62,925 bases of DNA from Acidobacteriota bacterium (GTDB taxonomy: Bacteria > Acidobacteriota > Blastocatellia > Pyrinomonadales > Pyrinomonadaceae): the NCBI GenBank assembly GCA_003223935.1, contig QHXQ01000060.1, forward strand, positions 1 to 62,925, written 5' to 3'. The notes under the pieces were generated by a model. The model made no database searches. It was not told the DNA's origin and saw only the letters and a list, made by a program, of their open reading frames with translations. Every line of letters starts with the position of its first letter. Position 1 is the first letter of the stretch. The translations under genes and the position numbers were made by a program. Positions 7,405 through 16,410 of the stretch are shown piece after piece.

Positions 7405-9351
7405 GTGCTCGACCGCAGGAGTTCTCGTTTCGTCGTCTGGTTGACGCTGCTGGCGTTTCTCTCTGCGCCGTGCGCCGGCATGGCGCAGACGGATGACCCA
7501 AGCGCCGCATATAACGAGAACGCAAACGTGCGCGTAAGCATGGTACAAGCCGACAAACTAGCGTCCGATCTGAGTGCAACTTTGCAGGCGGCGCAACCGA
7601 ACGAGCGCGTCAAAGTCATCGTGCAGTTCAAGGGCGCGCCGGCCCTGCAAGCTGAAGCTGTGCTCGCAGACTCGCCCACTGCCAACGTCGTGCGTCGCTT
7701 CGCGCGGCTCAATGCGCGCGTGTTGATGTTGCCTGCGAACGCAGTCGCGGCGCTCGCCGCGCGCGCAGACGTGGCTTATGTCGGGCCGGACAGACCCGCC
7801 GCCGCCTTCGGTCATGTCACGACGACGACTGGTACTGAAGCCGTGCGCACGCAGACGAGCTTGGACTTGCTTGGCCTCACCACCAATACGACGCTCGACG
7901 GCACAGGCATCGGCATCGCCGTGCTCGATTCAGGCATTGACGCAACTCACGTCGCCTTTCGCAATAGTCTCGGTCTCAGCCGCGTCGTCGCCAGTCAAGA
8001 CTTCACCGGCGAGAACCGCACGGACGACCCTTACGGGCACGGCACGCACGTCGCCTCTCTGGCTGCGGGCAACGGCCAAGTCGCCGGCGGCGCTTACATC
8101 GGCATCGCACCTGCTGCGAACCTGATCAATCTGCGCGTGCTCGACGCGCAAGGCGCAGGCTCGACCTCGAACGTGCTGGCCGCGCTCGATTGGGTCTTGC
8201 AGAATCGCACGCTCTACAACATCCGTGTGGTCAACATGAGTCTCGGCACGCAGGCGATTGACTCCTACCAAAATGATCCGGTCTGTCTGGCGGTGCGGCA
8301 GTTGGTGGACGCGGGGCTTGTGGTCGTGGCCGCCGCCGGCAACAACGGCAAGGACGACGCCGGACAGAAAATCTATGGGCGCATACACGCGCCGGGCGAT
8401 GAGCCTGCGGTCATCACGGTCGGTGCGGCCAACACCTTCGGCACGGACGCACGTGATGATGATGTGGTGACGACCTATAGCTCGCGCGGGCCGACGCGCG
8501 GCTGCTCGACGAAGATAGACATAAACGGCGGCCGCCATTGCGACAATCTGATCAAGCCCGATCTGGTCGCGCCCGGCAATCGCATCATTGCGGCTGAAGC
8601 GACGAACAACCTGCTCGTCACGGAGCATCCCGAATTGGACGCGGGCGTGAGTGAGCAGACTAACAAGCGGATGATGTATCTGAGCGGCACGTCCATGTCC
8701 ACGCCGGTCGTCGCAGGCGCAGCCGCGCTGCTGCTCCAAGCCAATTCATCGCTCACGCCGAACATGGTCAAAGCGATCTTGATGTACACGGCGCAGCCGC
8801 TCGCAGGCTACAACGTGCTGGAGCAGGGCGCGGGCGAGTTGAATATCGAGGGCGCGATCAAACTCGCCAAACTCGTGCGCAGCGATCTCGGCTTGTTCCG
8901 AACGAACGGCGCGCCCTTGCTCAATAACGCGCCGCCTGCGCCGCAGACGACCATCGCCGCGCAGACTTTCGACTGGGCGCAGGGGCTTGTGCTCAACCAC
9001 ACTTATGCGACCGGCGCGGAGTTGATCACAAAATATCAAGGCAGCTACGACACAGGGCATGCGCTCGGCGATGGCGTGAACGAAAGCGAGCTGGGGCAGT
9101 CCATCGACACTGCGCTGATGACGACCGGTGTCATGCTCGGCAGCGAACTGCGCACGAGCGATGGCACGACGCTCGCTGCTGGTGTACCCTTCATCAGCAC
9201 TGATGCGCTCACGGGCGGCGGCATCGTGATCGGCGACGGCATCGTGATCGGCGATGGGATCGTCATCGGTGACGGTATCGTGATCGGCGACGCCTACGTG
9301 CAAGCGCAGGCGGCCATGATCGGCGGCGATCCGACCGCCGCAATGCGTTAA
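7405..9351 (+). CDS. Secreted S8 subtilase with C-terminal GIVIGD repeats (paralogue 1)
   Basis: A 648-residue serine protease of the subtilisin family. It starts at GTG 7405 behind a GAGGAG ribosome site. A signal peptide (about residues 1-28, cut after MAQT) is followed by an I9-like propeptide region (VKVIVQFKGAPALQ, then VAYVGPDRP). The catalytic domain has Asp175 (AVLDSGID), His212 (YGHGTHVAS) and Ser430 (LSGTSMSTPVVAG), and the oxyanion Asn in AAAGNNGKD. After residue 500 comes a region ending in four perfect hexapeptides GIVIGD at about residues 606-629. The protein is 60-70% like its neighbour at 9703 through the catalytic core, so the two arose by tandem duplication. It probably degrades protein outside the cell or on its surface. 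Confidence 0.95.
   Translation: MLDRRSSRFVVWLTLLAFLSAPCAGMAQTDDPSAAYNENANVRVSMVQADKLASDLSATLQAAQPNERVKVIVQFKGAPALQAEAVLADSPTANVVRRFARLNARVLMLPANAVAALAARADVAYVGPDRPAAAFGHVTTTTGTEAVRTQTSLDLLGLTTNTTLDGTGIGIAVLDSGIDATHVAFRNSLGLSRVVASQDFTGENRTDDPYGHGTHVASLAAGNGQVAGGAYIGIAPAANLINLRVLDAQGAGSTSNVLAALDWVLQNRTLYNIRVVNMSLGTQAIDSYQNDPVCLAVRQLVDAGLVVVAAAGNNGKDDAGQKIYGRIHAPGDEPAVITVGAANTFGTDARDDDVVTTYSSRGPTRGCSTKIDINGGRHCDNLIKPDLVAPGNRIIAAEATNNLLVTEHPELDAGVSEQTNKRMMYLSGTSMSTPVVAGAAALLLQANSSLTPNMVKAILMYTAQPLAGYNVLEQGAGELNIEGAIKLAKLVRSDLGLFRTNGAPLLNNAPPAPQTTIAAQTFDWAQGLVLNHTYATGAELITKYQGSYDTGHALGDGVNESELGQSIDTALMTTGVMLGSELRTSDGTTLAAGVPFISTDALTGGGIVIGDGIVIGDGIVIGDGIVIGDAYVQAQAAMIGGDPTAAMR
9220..9291 (+). repeat. 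Coding tandem repeat, four GIVIGD hexapeptides
   Basis: Four 18-base units in frame near the end of the first subtilase, each encoding GIVIGD, with third-position differences among units (gac/gat, gtg/gtc). The protein repeat is therefore better conserved than the DNA, which suggests selection on the peptide. A spacing of six residues with Gly-Asp turns would suit a beta-helix or ladder, which is inference. Confidence 0.9.
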
Positions 9352-9355
9352 CACG

Positions 9356-9410
9356 CCGTGTGTTCGGGCGACGCTTGTGCCGACCGAGCAAGCGCCGACC
9401 GGACGCACGG
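9356..9410 (+). terminator. Long imperfect hairpin after the first subtilase
   Basis: Starting 5 bases after the stop codon, CCGTGTGTTCGG pairs with CCGGACGCACGG at the far end, and inner GCTTG pairs with CAAGC. It lacks a long T-run, so it may be a weak terminator or an mRNA-stabilising 3' structure rather than a classical intrinsic terminator. Confidence 0.5.
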
Positions 9411-9702
9411 TACGTTAATGACACTAAATTTATGTCGGCGCTGCTGCGATTATCTATTGATCGGTGGACGAGCGCGGCGTTATTATGCTAAAACTCGTTT
9501 CCCCAAGTTTGACTCTCTCTGTGGTTGTTAATTTCAACCTCGCATTTGTATCCCTGAAGTCTGCGTGTGGTTTTATCCTTTGCGGCACGTTGGCAGCAGA
9601 CTTCAAACAGGGTAGGGTCTCGATCAAGCAGGGGCGTCTCGATCGTCGCGTCGCATGCCCCCGGCACGTTCCCCGATGCGAGCAGTCGAGTGGAGGAGTC
9701 TA
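9411..9702. other. Gap between the two subtilase genes
   Basis: No supported gene. The stretch is locally T-rich compared with its surroundings (for example the tttgactctctctgtggttg region around 9508), which suits a promoter for the second protease. The functional element I can point to is the GGAGGAG at 9692-9698 just before the GTG start. Confidence 0.5.
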
Positions 9703-11694
9703 GTGAAGCATAGCAAGCATGCTCCCATCATCATGTGGGTCGCGCTGCTCGCGCTGCTGGCGTTGCTCGGCGTCGCGCTCTCGGGCGGACGCACGCGCGC
9801 GCAGAGTAGAGAGGACTTCGCCGGGGCCAAGCTCGAGCCGCAGACGGTTCAAGCCGACAATCCGCAAACGGCGCAGGGCGATAAAACTTCGCCGGACTTA
9901 AAGCGACTCGCGCGCGATGCGCGCAAGCGGAACAAACTGACGCGCGTCATCGTGGAGTTGAACGAGACGACGGATGCGCCCGACACGAAGTGGAACGCTT
10001 ACGGCGCACGGCTCGCACGCAAGCTTGAACATCTGAACGCGCGCGTACTTGAGTTGCCCGCCGCCGCCGCCGCCGCGCTCGCGGCGCGTGGCGACGTACG
10101 CTACGTCTCGCTGGATCGAGAGAACATCCCCTTCGGTCACGTCTCATTAACGAGCGGCGCAGACGCCGTGCGCAACGTTAACGGCCTGCTCGCGCGCGAA
10201 CTCGACGGCACAGGCATCAGCATCGCCGTGCTTGATTCCGGCATGGACTTAGGGCACGTCGCCTTCACGGATCGCACCAACCGGACACGCATCGTCGTCA
10301 GCCGCGATTTCACCGGCGAGAACCGCATGGATGATCCATACGGGCACGGTACGCACGTCGCTTCGATTGCTGCGGGCAACGACCGTATCGCACACGGCGA
10401 CTATATCGGCATCGCACCCAACGCTAATCTGATCAATCTGCGCGTCCTGAACTCGCAGGGCGTAGGCGCGACCTCGAACGTATTGGCTGCGCTCGATTGG
10501 GTCATGCAAAACCGCGCGGCTTACAACATTCGCGTCGTCAACATGAGTCTCGGCGGGCCTGCGATTGATTCGTACAAGAACGATCCGGTCTGCCGCGCGG
10601 TGCGGCGGTTGGTGGATGCGGGCATCGTCGTGGTCGCTGCCGCCGGCAACAACGGCAAGGACAGCGCGGGCAATAAAATCTATGGCGCGATCCATTCGCC
10701 GGGCGACGAGCCTGCGGCCATCACGGTCGGCGCAGCCAACTCGTTCGGCACGGACGCACGCACCGATGACGGGATCGCTTCATACAGTTCGCGCGGCCCG
10801 ACGCGTGGCTCTTGGCTCGACCCGCAGGGCGCACGCCACTACGACAGTCTGATCAAGCCCGATCTGGTTGCGCCGGGGAACAAGATCGTTGACGCAGAAG
10901 CTGACAACAATCTGATCATCAAACAGCATCCAGAGTTGGATGCGGGCGTCAGTCCCACGGACAACCGCAGGATGATGTACATGAACGGCACTTCGATGGC
11001 CACACCCGTCGTCGCAGGCGCAGTGGCACTAATGCTGCAAGCCAATCCAAGACTGACGCCGAACATGGTCAAGCTGATCTTGATGTACACGGCGCAGCCG
11101 CTCGCAAACTTCAACATGCTGGAACAGGGCGCGGGCGAGTTGAACATCGAGGGCGCGATCAGATTGGCGAAGCTCGTGCGCACCGATCTAACGAACGCGA
11201 CGCCGCTTGGTGCGCCGCTACTGACCGGCGCTGCGCCCGACCCGCACACGACGATTGCCAATAACACTTTCATCTGGTCGCAAGGCTTGATCCTCAATCG
11301 CACATACGCGACGGGCACGAATCTTGAGACCGAATATCAGAAAGTTTACGGTACAGGTTATACGCTCGCCGATGGCATCATCTTCGGCGACAACGCCATC
11401 TACAGCGACGGCATCATCTTCGGCGACGGGATCATCTTTGGCGATAGCGTGCTCACAAGCGACGGCGGCACGCTCGGCCACGGCACGCCCGTCGTCCCGG
11501 TCAGCACGCTCGCCGGCGATGGCATCATCTTCGGCGACGGCATAATTTTCGGCGATGGGATCATCTTCGGCGACGGCATCATCTTTGGCGATAGCACACT
11601 GCGCGCAGACGCCTGTGTGCAGGCGATGTCCGCCACAATGGCCGGCGACCCCGCGCCGCAGATGCTAGTCAACAAAGACGACGGCGCAAATTGA
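9703..11694 (+). CDS. Secreted S8 subtilase with C-terminal GIIFGD repeats (paralogue 2)
   Basis: A protein of 663 residues if it starts at GTG 9703, which I prefer over upstream in-frame codons because GGAGGAG sits 4 bases before it and the signal-peptide helix (IIMWVALLALLALLGVAL) then lies 10 residues from the start. Propeptide-like region about 60-145. The triad is Asp178 (AVLDSGMD), His215 (YGHGTHVAS) and Ser431 (MNGTSMATPVVAG), with AAAGNNGKD for the oxyanion hole. The C-terminus carries seven GIIFGD hexapeptides in two blocks and ends with a Cys-containing tail (ADACVQAMSATM) that its paralogue shares without the Cys. Duplicate of the gene at 7405, with its own upstream region. Confidence 0.95.
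   Translation: MKHSKHAPIIMWVALLALLALLGVALSGGRTRAQSREDFAGAKLEPQTVQADNPQTAQGDKTSPDLKRLARDARKRNKLTRVIVELNETTDAPDTKWNAYGARLARKLEHLNARVLELPAAAAAALAARGDVRYVSLDRENIPFGHVSLTSGADAVRNVNGLLARELDGTGISIAVLDSGMDLGHVAFTDRTNRTRIVVSRDFTGENRMDDPYGHGTHVASIAAGNDRIAHGDYIGIAPNANLINLRVLNSQGVGATSNVLAALDWVMQNRAAYNIRVVNMSLGGPAIDSYKNDPVCRAVRRLVDAGIVVVAAAGNNGKDSAGNKIYGAIHSPGDEPAAITVGAANSFGTDARTDDGIASYSSRGPTRGSWLDPQGARHYDSLIKPDLVAPGNKIVDAEADNNLIIKQHPELDAGVSPTDNRRMMYMNGTSMATPVVAGAVALMLQANPRLTPNMVKLILMYTAQPLANFNMLEQGAGELNIEGAIRLAKLVRTDLTNATPLGAPLLTGAAPDPHTTIANNTFIWSQGLILNRTYATGTNLETEYQKVYGTGYTLADGIIFGDNAIYSDGIIFGDGIIFGDSVLTSDGGTLGHGTPVVPVSTLAGDGIIFGDGIIFGDGIIFGDGIIFGDSTLRADACVQAMSATMAGDPAPQMLVNKDDGAN
11374..11592 (+). repeat. 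Coding tandem repeats, GIIFGD hexapeptides in two blocks
   Basis: Three GIIFGD units lie at 11374-11391 and about 11410-11445, and four consecutive units at 11521-11592, each 18 bases. Silent differences between units (ggcatcatcttc, ggcataattttc, gggatcatcttc) again show peptide-level conservation. The paralogue's repeats read GIVIGD, so the two hydrophobic positions changed together in every unit of each gene. Confidence 0.9.
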
Positions 11695-11761
11695 TCGCAA
11701 CTATTGAATGCTTGCGCGCGGCGCAAGCCTTTCCGCCCGACGTGAAAGGAATCAGCGCGTT

Positions 11762-12670
11762 ATGACTCGACCGTTCAGACATGAAGTGATCGCTACAACG
11801 GCGCAAGGGTTGTCCCCGCAACCCGGCGCACCCGCCATCGCCCCGCTCGGCGATGCGGATGAACCGGAGGTGCGCGCTTTCTTGCGCGCGGGCACGGTGG
11901 ACACGGTCGTGATGAACGGTCTCATCGCGGACAACGGGCTGGAGAGTCCGTTCAATCGCGGTACGTTCTACGGCTGCCGCGACCACGAAGGCCAATTGAT
12001 CGGCGTCGCGCTCATCGGCCACGCCACGCTGTTTGAGACACAGCACGAGACTGTGCTCGCAGCCTTCGCGCGCCTCGCGCAAGGGTATGAGCGCGCGCAT
12101 GTCGTCGTCGGCACGCCCGACAAGGTCGAGCGTTTCTGGTGGCACTACGGCGCGGGCGGACAAAAACCGCGCCTCATTTGCCGCGAACTGTTTTTAGAAC
12201 AGCGTTGGCCCGTCGCCGCGCTCGCGCCCGTCGCAGACTTGCGCCGCGCGACCTTAGACGATCTGCCGTCGGTCATGTCGGTCAACGCGCGACTCGCCTT
12301 TATCGAAAGTGGCGTCGATCCGCTCGAAGCAGACCCGGAAGGTTTTCGGCTGCGTTTGGCGCGGCGCATCGAGCAGGGGCGTGTCTGGGTTTGGTGCGAG
12401 CGCGGGCGGCTGCTGTTCAAGGCGGATGTATTGGCTGAGACGGCTGAGATGAACTACCTCGAAGGTATCTATGTGCATCCAGACGAGCGGGGCAAAGGCT
12501 ATGGTTCGCGCGGGCTGTCGCAACTAGGGCGCGAACTGCTCAAAGAGACGCGCGCCATCTGTCTGCTCGTCAACGAACAGAACAAGGACGCGCAACGTTT
12601 CTTCTTCCGCAACGGCTACAAACTGCGCGATTGCTATGACACGATCTTTCTGCGCCCGAAAGAGAATTAA
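11762..12670 (+). CDS. GNAT-family N-acetyltransferase
   Basis: A 302-residue cytoplasmic protein. The C-terminal half (about 165-300) is a GNAT domain: the acetyl-CoA pyrophosphate-binding loop is seen as YVHPDERGKGYGSRGLSQL, the later strand as AICLLVNEQNKDAQRFFFRNG, ending in YKLRDCYDTIFL. The N-terminal half (about 20-150) resembles the extra domain of proteins that pair a DUF4081-like region with GNAT, but this is tentative. The start at 11762 is supported by AAAGGA about 11 bases upstream; an earlier in-frame ATG at 11708 has no such site. The acceptor is unknown. It is followed by heptad palindrome A, which fills the gap to the histidine kinase gene. Confidence 0.85.
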   Translation: MTRPFRHEVIATTAQGLSPQPGAPAIAPLGDADEPEVRAFLRAGTVDTVVMNGLIADNGLESPFNRGTFYGCRDHEGQLIGVALIGHATLFETQHETVLAAFARLAQGYERAHVVVGTPDKVERFWWHYGAGGQKPRLICRELFLEQRWPVAALAPVADLRRATLDDLPSVMSVNARLAFIESGVDPLEADPEGFRLRLARRIEQGRVWVWCERGRLLFKADVLAETAEMNYLEGIYVHPDERGKGYGSRGLSQLGRELLKETRAICLLVNEQNKDAQRFFFRNGYKLRDCYDTIFLRPKEN

Positions 12671-12676
12671 GACCTC

Positions 12677-12783
12677 GTCCGTAGTCAGTTGTCCGTTGTT
12701 TCTCCGCCGCGAGTTGCCCGCAAAAGACGAACACGACAACTAGCGAAACAAAAACAACTGACAACGGACAACTGACTACGGAC
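12677..12783. repeat. Heptad palindrome A: 23-bp perfect inverted repeat made of ACAACKG words
   Basis: The left arm at 12677-12699 is the exact complement of the right arm at 12761-12783 (23 of 23), with 61 bases between. Read on the right arm and its inner flank, the sequence falls into 7-base words ACAACTG, ACAACGG, ACAACTG, ACTACGG. It begins 6 bases after the GNAT stop codon and ends 6 bases before the kinase ATG, so it fills the gap and replaces a normal ribosome-binding sequence. It shares its architecture, but not its sequence, with the elements at 24532, 26244 and 58404. Confidence 0.92.
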
Positions 12784-12789
12784 AAGCGT

Positions 12790-14799
12790 ATGACCCACCT
12801 ACTGACCCGACAGCAGTTAGCCCGTCCATTCATGCTGACGATCATTACGCTCGGCGCGGTCGTCTGTCTCTATTCGGCTTACCGGCTGCCGTTCGCGCAA
12901 CTCGATCTGCTGTTTCTGTTGCTCGCCTCGTTGACGGTCGCGCTGACTTCGCGCATCACCGTGCGCGTGCCCGGCGTCAACGGGCGCATCACGATCTCGG
13001 AGACGCTCATCTTTCTGACGATGCTGCTCTACGGCGGCGAGGCGGCGATCCTGCTCGCGGCGGCCGACGGTCTCTGCTCGTCGCTCTTGATCAGCCGCAA
13101 GCCTTTGACGCTCGCTTACAACGCGGCGCTCGTCGCCTTCACGACGTTCATCACAGTCTGCGTGCTGCGTTTCTTCTTCGGCCCCATCGTGCAGATACCG
13201 CACGCCGCGCTCGGCGCGCAATTCATCATCGCGCTCTCGGTCATGGCGCTCGTGCAATACATCGGCAACTCCGTGCTCGCGGCCGTGGCGTGGGCTTGGA
13301 AGACCGATCAACCCATCTGGCAGGTCTATAAGCAATACTGCCTCTACACTTCTTTAACTTATTTCGCGGGCGCATCGGCCGCAGGTCTCATCACCAAACT
13401 GATGGGCACGGTCGGCTTCTACGCGCTTATAGCCGTCGCGCCGATCATCGCCATCGTCTATCTGACCTACCGCACCTATTTGCAGAACATTGACGTGATG
13501 GCCACAGCCGCCAAGGCAGAAGCCGAAGCGGCGGCGCGCACCGAAGCCGCAGCCGCGCAAGCTGAGCAAGCGCGCCGACACGTCGAAGAGTTGAACCACT
13601 ACATCGTTGAGCAGGAGCGCATCCGCGAGCAGTATTCGCAGATCGAGAAGATGTCCGCGCTCGGCGAACTCGCTTCAGGGGTGGCGCACGATTTCAATAA
13701 CACGCTCGCAGGTATCTTGGGCCGCGCGCAGTTGCTGCTGACGACGAATGACGCGGAGAAACTCGAAGCCGGTCTCAAGATCATCATCAAGACCGCGAAA
13801 GACGGCGCGAAGACCATCAAGCGCATACAAGATTTTGCGCGCCAACGGCGCGCGCACGACTTTCAACCCGTCTCAGTGGATCAACTGCTATTGGACGTGA
13901 GCGAGATCACGCGCCCGCGTTGGAAAGACCGCGCCGAAGCGGCGAACGTGCACATTAGTCTTGAGCTACAAATCCGCTCAAACGGTCTGGTGCTCGGTGA
14001 TGACGCGGAGTTGCGTGAAGTTTTGGTCAACATGGTCTTCAACGCGGTGGACGCGATGCCGCAGGGCGGGACGCTGACTTTGGCGACGCACGATGTTGAC
14101 GGGCAGATCGAAATCTCGGTCAGCGACACAGGCACAGGCATGAGCGACGACGTGCGCTCACGCATCTTCAACCCGTTTTTCACGACGAAGGGCAAGACCG
14201 GCATGGGTCTCGGTCTCGCCGTCAGTTACGGCATCATCCGGCGGCATGACGGGACGATTGAGGTCGAATCAGAGGTCGGGCGCGGCACGACGTTTCGCCT
14301 CAAGTTGCCGACAGCGCGCGGCACAAGCAAGCCCGTACGCGGCACCGCCGAATTGACCGCGCCCATCTCTATCGCGCCACAGCGTTCACAGCGCGCGCGC
14401 TTTCTGGTCGTGGACGACGAAGAGCACGTGCGCGAGTTGCTGCGCGATATACTCGCCAGAGACGGCCACGAGGTTGTGCTGGCACAGACCGGCCACGAGG
14501 CGCTCGCGCGTTGCAGCGAGACGGAGTTCGATGGCGTGTTCACAGACTTGGGGCTGCCCGGCATGAGTGGTTGGGAGTTAGCACGCGCCTTGCGCGAACG
14601 ACACGCGCACTTGCCGCTCGCGGTCGTCACCGGCTGGGGCGAAGCGGTCGGCTCGCACGAACAAGCGGCGGCCGGCGTGGACTGGGTTGTGACCAAACCC
14701 TTCACGGTCGAGCAGATCACAGGCATCGCCCGCGCCGCCATGCTGCGCCGGCCCAAAGCCAACGACGCGAGCACGGTTAGCGCGAGCGCCGCAGCCTAG
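12790..14799 (+). CDS. Membrane hybrid histidine kinase with C-terminal receiver
   Basis: A 669-residue sensor kinase. Residues about 12-240 hold six to seven hydrophobic helices (a MASE1-like or 7TM sensory region, without a recognised ligand motif). A coiled segment rich in Ala/Glu (about 240-285) leads to the HisKA domain with His300 in SGVAHDFNNTLAG, then the ATPase domain (N box LREVLVNMVFNAVDAM, G1 SDTGTGMSDD, G2 MGLGLAVSYGI). The receiver (about 535-655) has Asp586 (VFTDLGLPGMSG) and Lys in VVTKPFTV. The 'HDFNN' form belongs to HPK4 kinases that often pair with NtrC-type regulators; such a regulator gene converges on it 13 bases downstream. The ATG has no clear ribosome site because palindrome A abuts it. 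Confidence 0.95.
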   Translation: MTHLLTRQQLARPFMLTIITLGAVVCLYSAYRLPFAQLDLLFLLLASLTVALTSRITVRVPGVNGRITISETLIFLTMLLYGGEAAILLAAADGLCSSLLISRKPLTLAYNAALVAFTTFITVCVLRFFFGPIVQIPHAALGAQFIIALSVMALVQYIGNSVLAAVAWAWKTDQPIWQVYKQYCLYTSLTYFAGASAAGLITKLMGTVGFYALIAVAPIIAIVYLTYRTYLQNIDVMATAAKAEAEAAARTEAAAAQAEQARRHVEELNHYIVEQERIREQYSQIEKMSALGELASGVAHDFNNTLAGILGRAQLLLTTNDAEKLEAGLKIIIKTAKDGAKTIKRIQDFARQRRAHDFQPVSVDQLLLDVSEITRPRWKDRAEAANVHISLELQIRSNGLVLGDDAELREVLVNMVFNAVDAMPQGGTLTLATHDVDGQIEISVSDTGTGMSDDVRSRIFNPFFTTKGKTGMGLGLAVSYGIIRRHDGTIEVESEVGRGTTFRLKLPTARGTSKPVRGTAELTAPISIAPQRSQRARFLVVDDEEHVRELLRDILARDGHEVVLAQTGHEALARCSETEFDGVFTDLGLPGMSGWELARALRERHAHLPLAVVTGWGEAVGSHEQAAAGVDWVVTKPFTVEQITGIARAAMLRRPKANDASTVSASAAA

Positions 14800-14812
14800 T
14801 CAGAATCTGCTC

Positions 14813-16270
14813 CTAAATCTTACCCGGCTTAACTTGCCCGTCACTCTTGTCTTCATCAGACACTGCGGTTAATGACTGTCGCGCGCCGGCCGCGTCTAGG
14901 TTGTAGCGTTTGACGATACGTTGGAGCGTCGTGCGGTCTATGCCGAGGATGCGGGCGGCGGCTTGCTTGTTGCCGCCGGTGCGTTGGAGCACACGGAGGA
15001 CATGTTGGCGTTCGAGTTCGGCGAGCGAGAGGGGCTGCTCGTCCGCTTGCGCGGTCTCGAACGGCGCGGGCACGAGCAAGGCTTGCGCGGCATGGACGGC
15101 GTGGCGAATGCGTTCGGGCAAATCTTCGGGCCGGACGATCTGATCGCAGAGCGCGGCGGCGCGGACGATGGCGTTCTCTAGTTCGCGTATGTTGCCGGGC
15201 CAGTGATAGGTCTCAAGCATCTCGATGGCTTCGCGCGAAAAACTGACCTGTCGCGCGCCCGGTTCGGCCAGACGTTTGGCGAAGTAGCGCGCGAGCGGCA
15301 TGATGTCCTCACGCCGTTCACGCAGAGGCGGCAGGTAGATCGTGACCGCGTTCAGACGGTAGAACAAATCTTGGCGGAAGCGGCCCGCGCGCATCTCCTC
15401 TTCCGGGTCGCGGTTCGTCGCCGCGATGACGCGCACGTTCACGTGGATCGTCTGATTCGCGCCGACACGTCTGATCTCACCCTCTTGCAACGCGCGCAAA
15501 AGTTTCACTTGAAACGCGGGCGTCGTCTCCGTGATCTCGTCTAAAAAGATCGTGCCGCCGTTGGCTTCTTCCCAAAGCCCGCGCCGGTCCACGCTCGCGC
15601 CGGTGAATGCACCTTTGACGTGGCCGAAGAGTTCCGACTCGATCAACTCCGCAGGGATCGCGCCGCAGTTGACGGCGACGAAACTTAAAGTCCCGCGCGG
15701 GCTGCGCCGGTGAATGGTGCGCGCCACCACCTCTTTGCCCGTGCCCGACTCGCCCGTCACCAGCACCGGCAAATTTTTCGGCGCGACGCGCCCGACCAGT
15801 TTCATCACTTCGACGAACGCGCCGCTCCGGCCGACGAGTTCGAGATCGGAACTGTGCGTGGGCAAGGACGGCAACTCGCCCGTGACGGTCGGTCGGTCGC
15901 GTCGCTCGCGGCCGGCGCGGACAGAGCGCGCGATGGCGCGCACGTCGTCAATGTCGAAGGGTTTTAAGAGGTATTCGTAAGCGCCGGAGGAGACAGCATC
16001 GAGCGCGCCGATGGCTGAGCCGTGCCCGGTCATCAAGACGATCTGCGCGTCGGGCTGTCCTTCGTTGAAGCGGCGCAAGACGTCAAAGCCGTCCTGCGCG
16101 CCCTCGCCAAGTTTTACATCGCAGAAGACGAGCGTCCAGTCCGCGCCCTGAAGCTGTGCAAGCGCCGCCTCGGCCGTTGCTGCTTCGCTGACCGTCCAGC
16201 CGTCGGCGCGCAAGACTTCGGCTATGTTGTCGCGGATCAGAGCCTCGTCATCAACTACAAGTGCGTTCAT
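14813..16270 (-). CDS. NtrC-family sigma-54-dependent response regulator
   Basis: A 485-residue activator with a receiver (about 1-120; NALVVDDEALIRDN, phosphoacceptor in LVFCDVKLG, Lys in YLLKPFDID), an AAA+ sigma-54 interaction domain (about 150-385; Walker A GESGTGKEV, the sigma-54 contact loop GAFTGA, Walker B GTIFLDEI, R-finger region RFRQDLFYRLN) and a Fis-type HTH (about 425-470; GGNKQAAARILGIDRTTLQR). It activates RpoN-dependent promoters when phosphorylated. The ATG at 16270 is preferred because the receiver begins there. It is convergent with the hybrid kinase at 12790, a likely partner by position and kinase type. Confidence 0.95.
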   Translation of the reverse strand: MNALVVDDEALIRDNIAEVLRADGWTVSEAATAEAALAQLQGADWTLVFCDVKLGEGAQDGFDVLRRFNEGQPDAQIVLMTGHGSAIGALDAVSSGAYEYLLKPFDIDDVRAIARSVRAGRERRDRPTVTGELPSLPTHSSDLELVGRSGAFVEVMKLVGRVAPKNLPVLVTGESGTGKEVVARTIHRRSPRGTLSFVAVNCGAIPAELIESELFGHVKGAFTGASVDRRGLWEEANGGTIFLDEITETTPAFQVKLLRALQEGEIRRVGANQTIHVNVRVIAATNRDPEEEMRAGRFRQDLFYRLNAVTIYLPPLRERREDIMPLARYFAKRLAEPGARQVSFSREAIEMLETYHWPGNIRELENAIVRAAALCDQIVRPEDLPERIRHAVHAAQALLVPAPFETAQADEQPLSLAELERQHVLRVLQRTGGNKQAAARILGIDRTTLQRIVKRYNLDAAGARQSLTAVSDEDKSDGQVKPGKI

Positions 16271-16410
16271 CGGGTTTCGAGTTGCGCGCGAGAGTGGCGC
16301 GCCCGGCGTCAATCGCACGAGGAGCGCAAAACGCGCTACGCTGAATCACGAGCTAAAACGCGATGCGCTGCTTACGATCTCGGGCCGCCGGGCACGCCGT
16401 CCGTGTCCGT

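Noticed and set aside
9464..9703. 79-codon gene between the two subtilases
   Set aside because: It overlaps the real ribosome site of the second subtilase, and its product has no family features.
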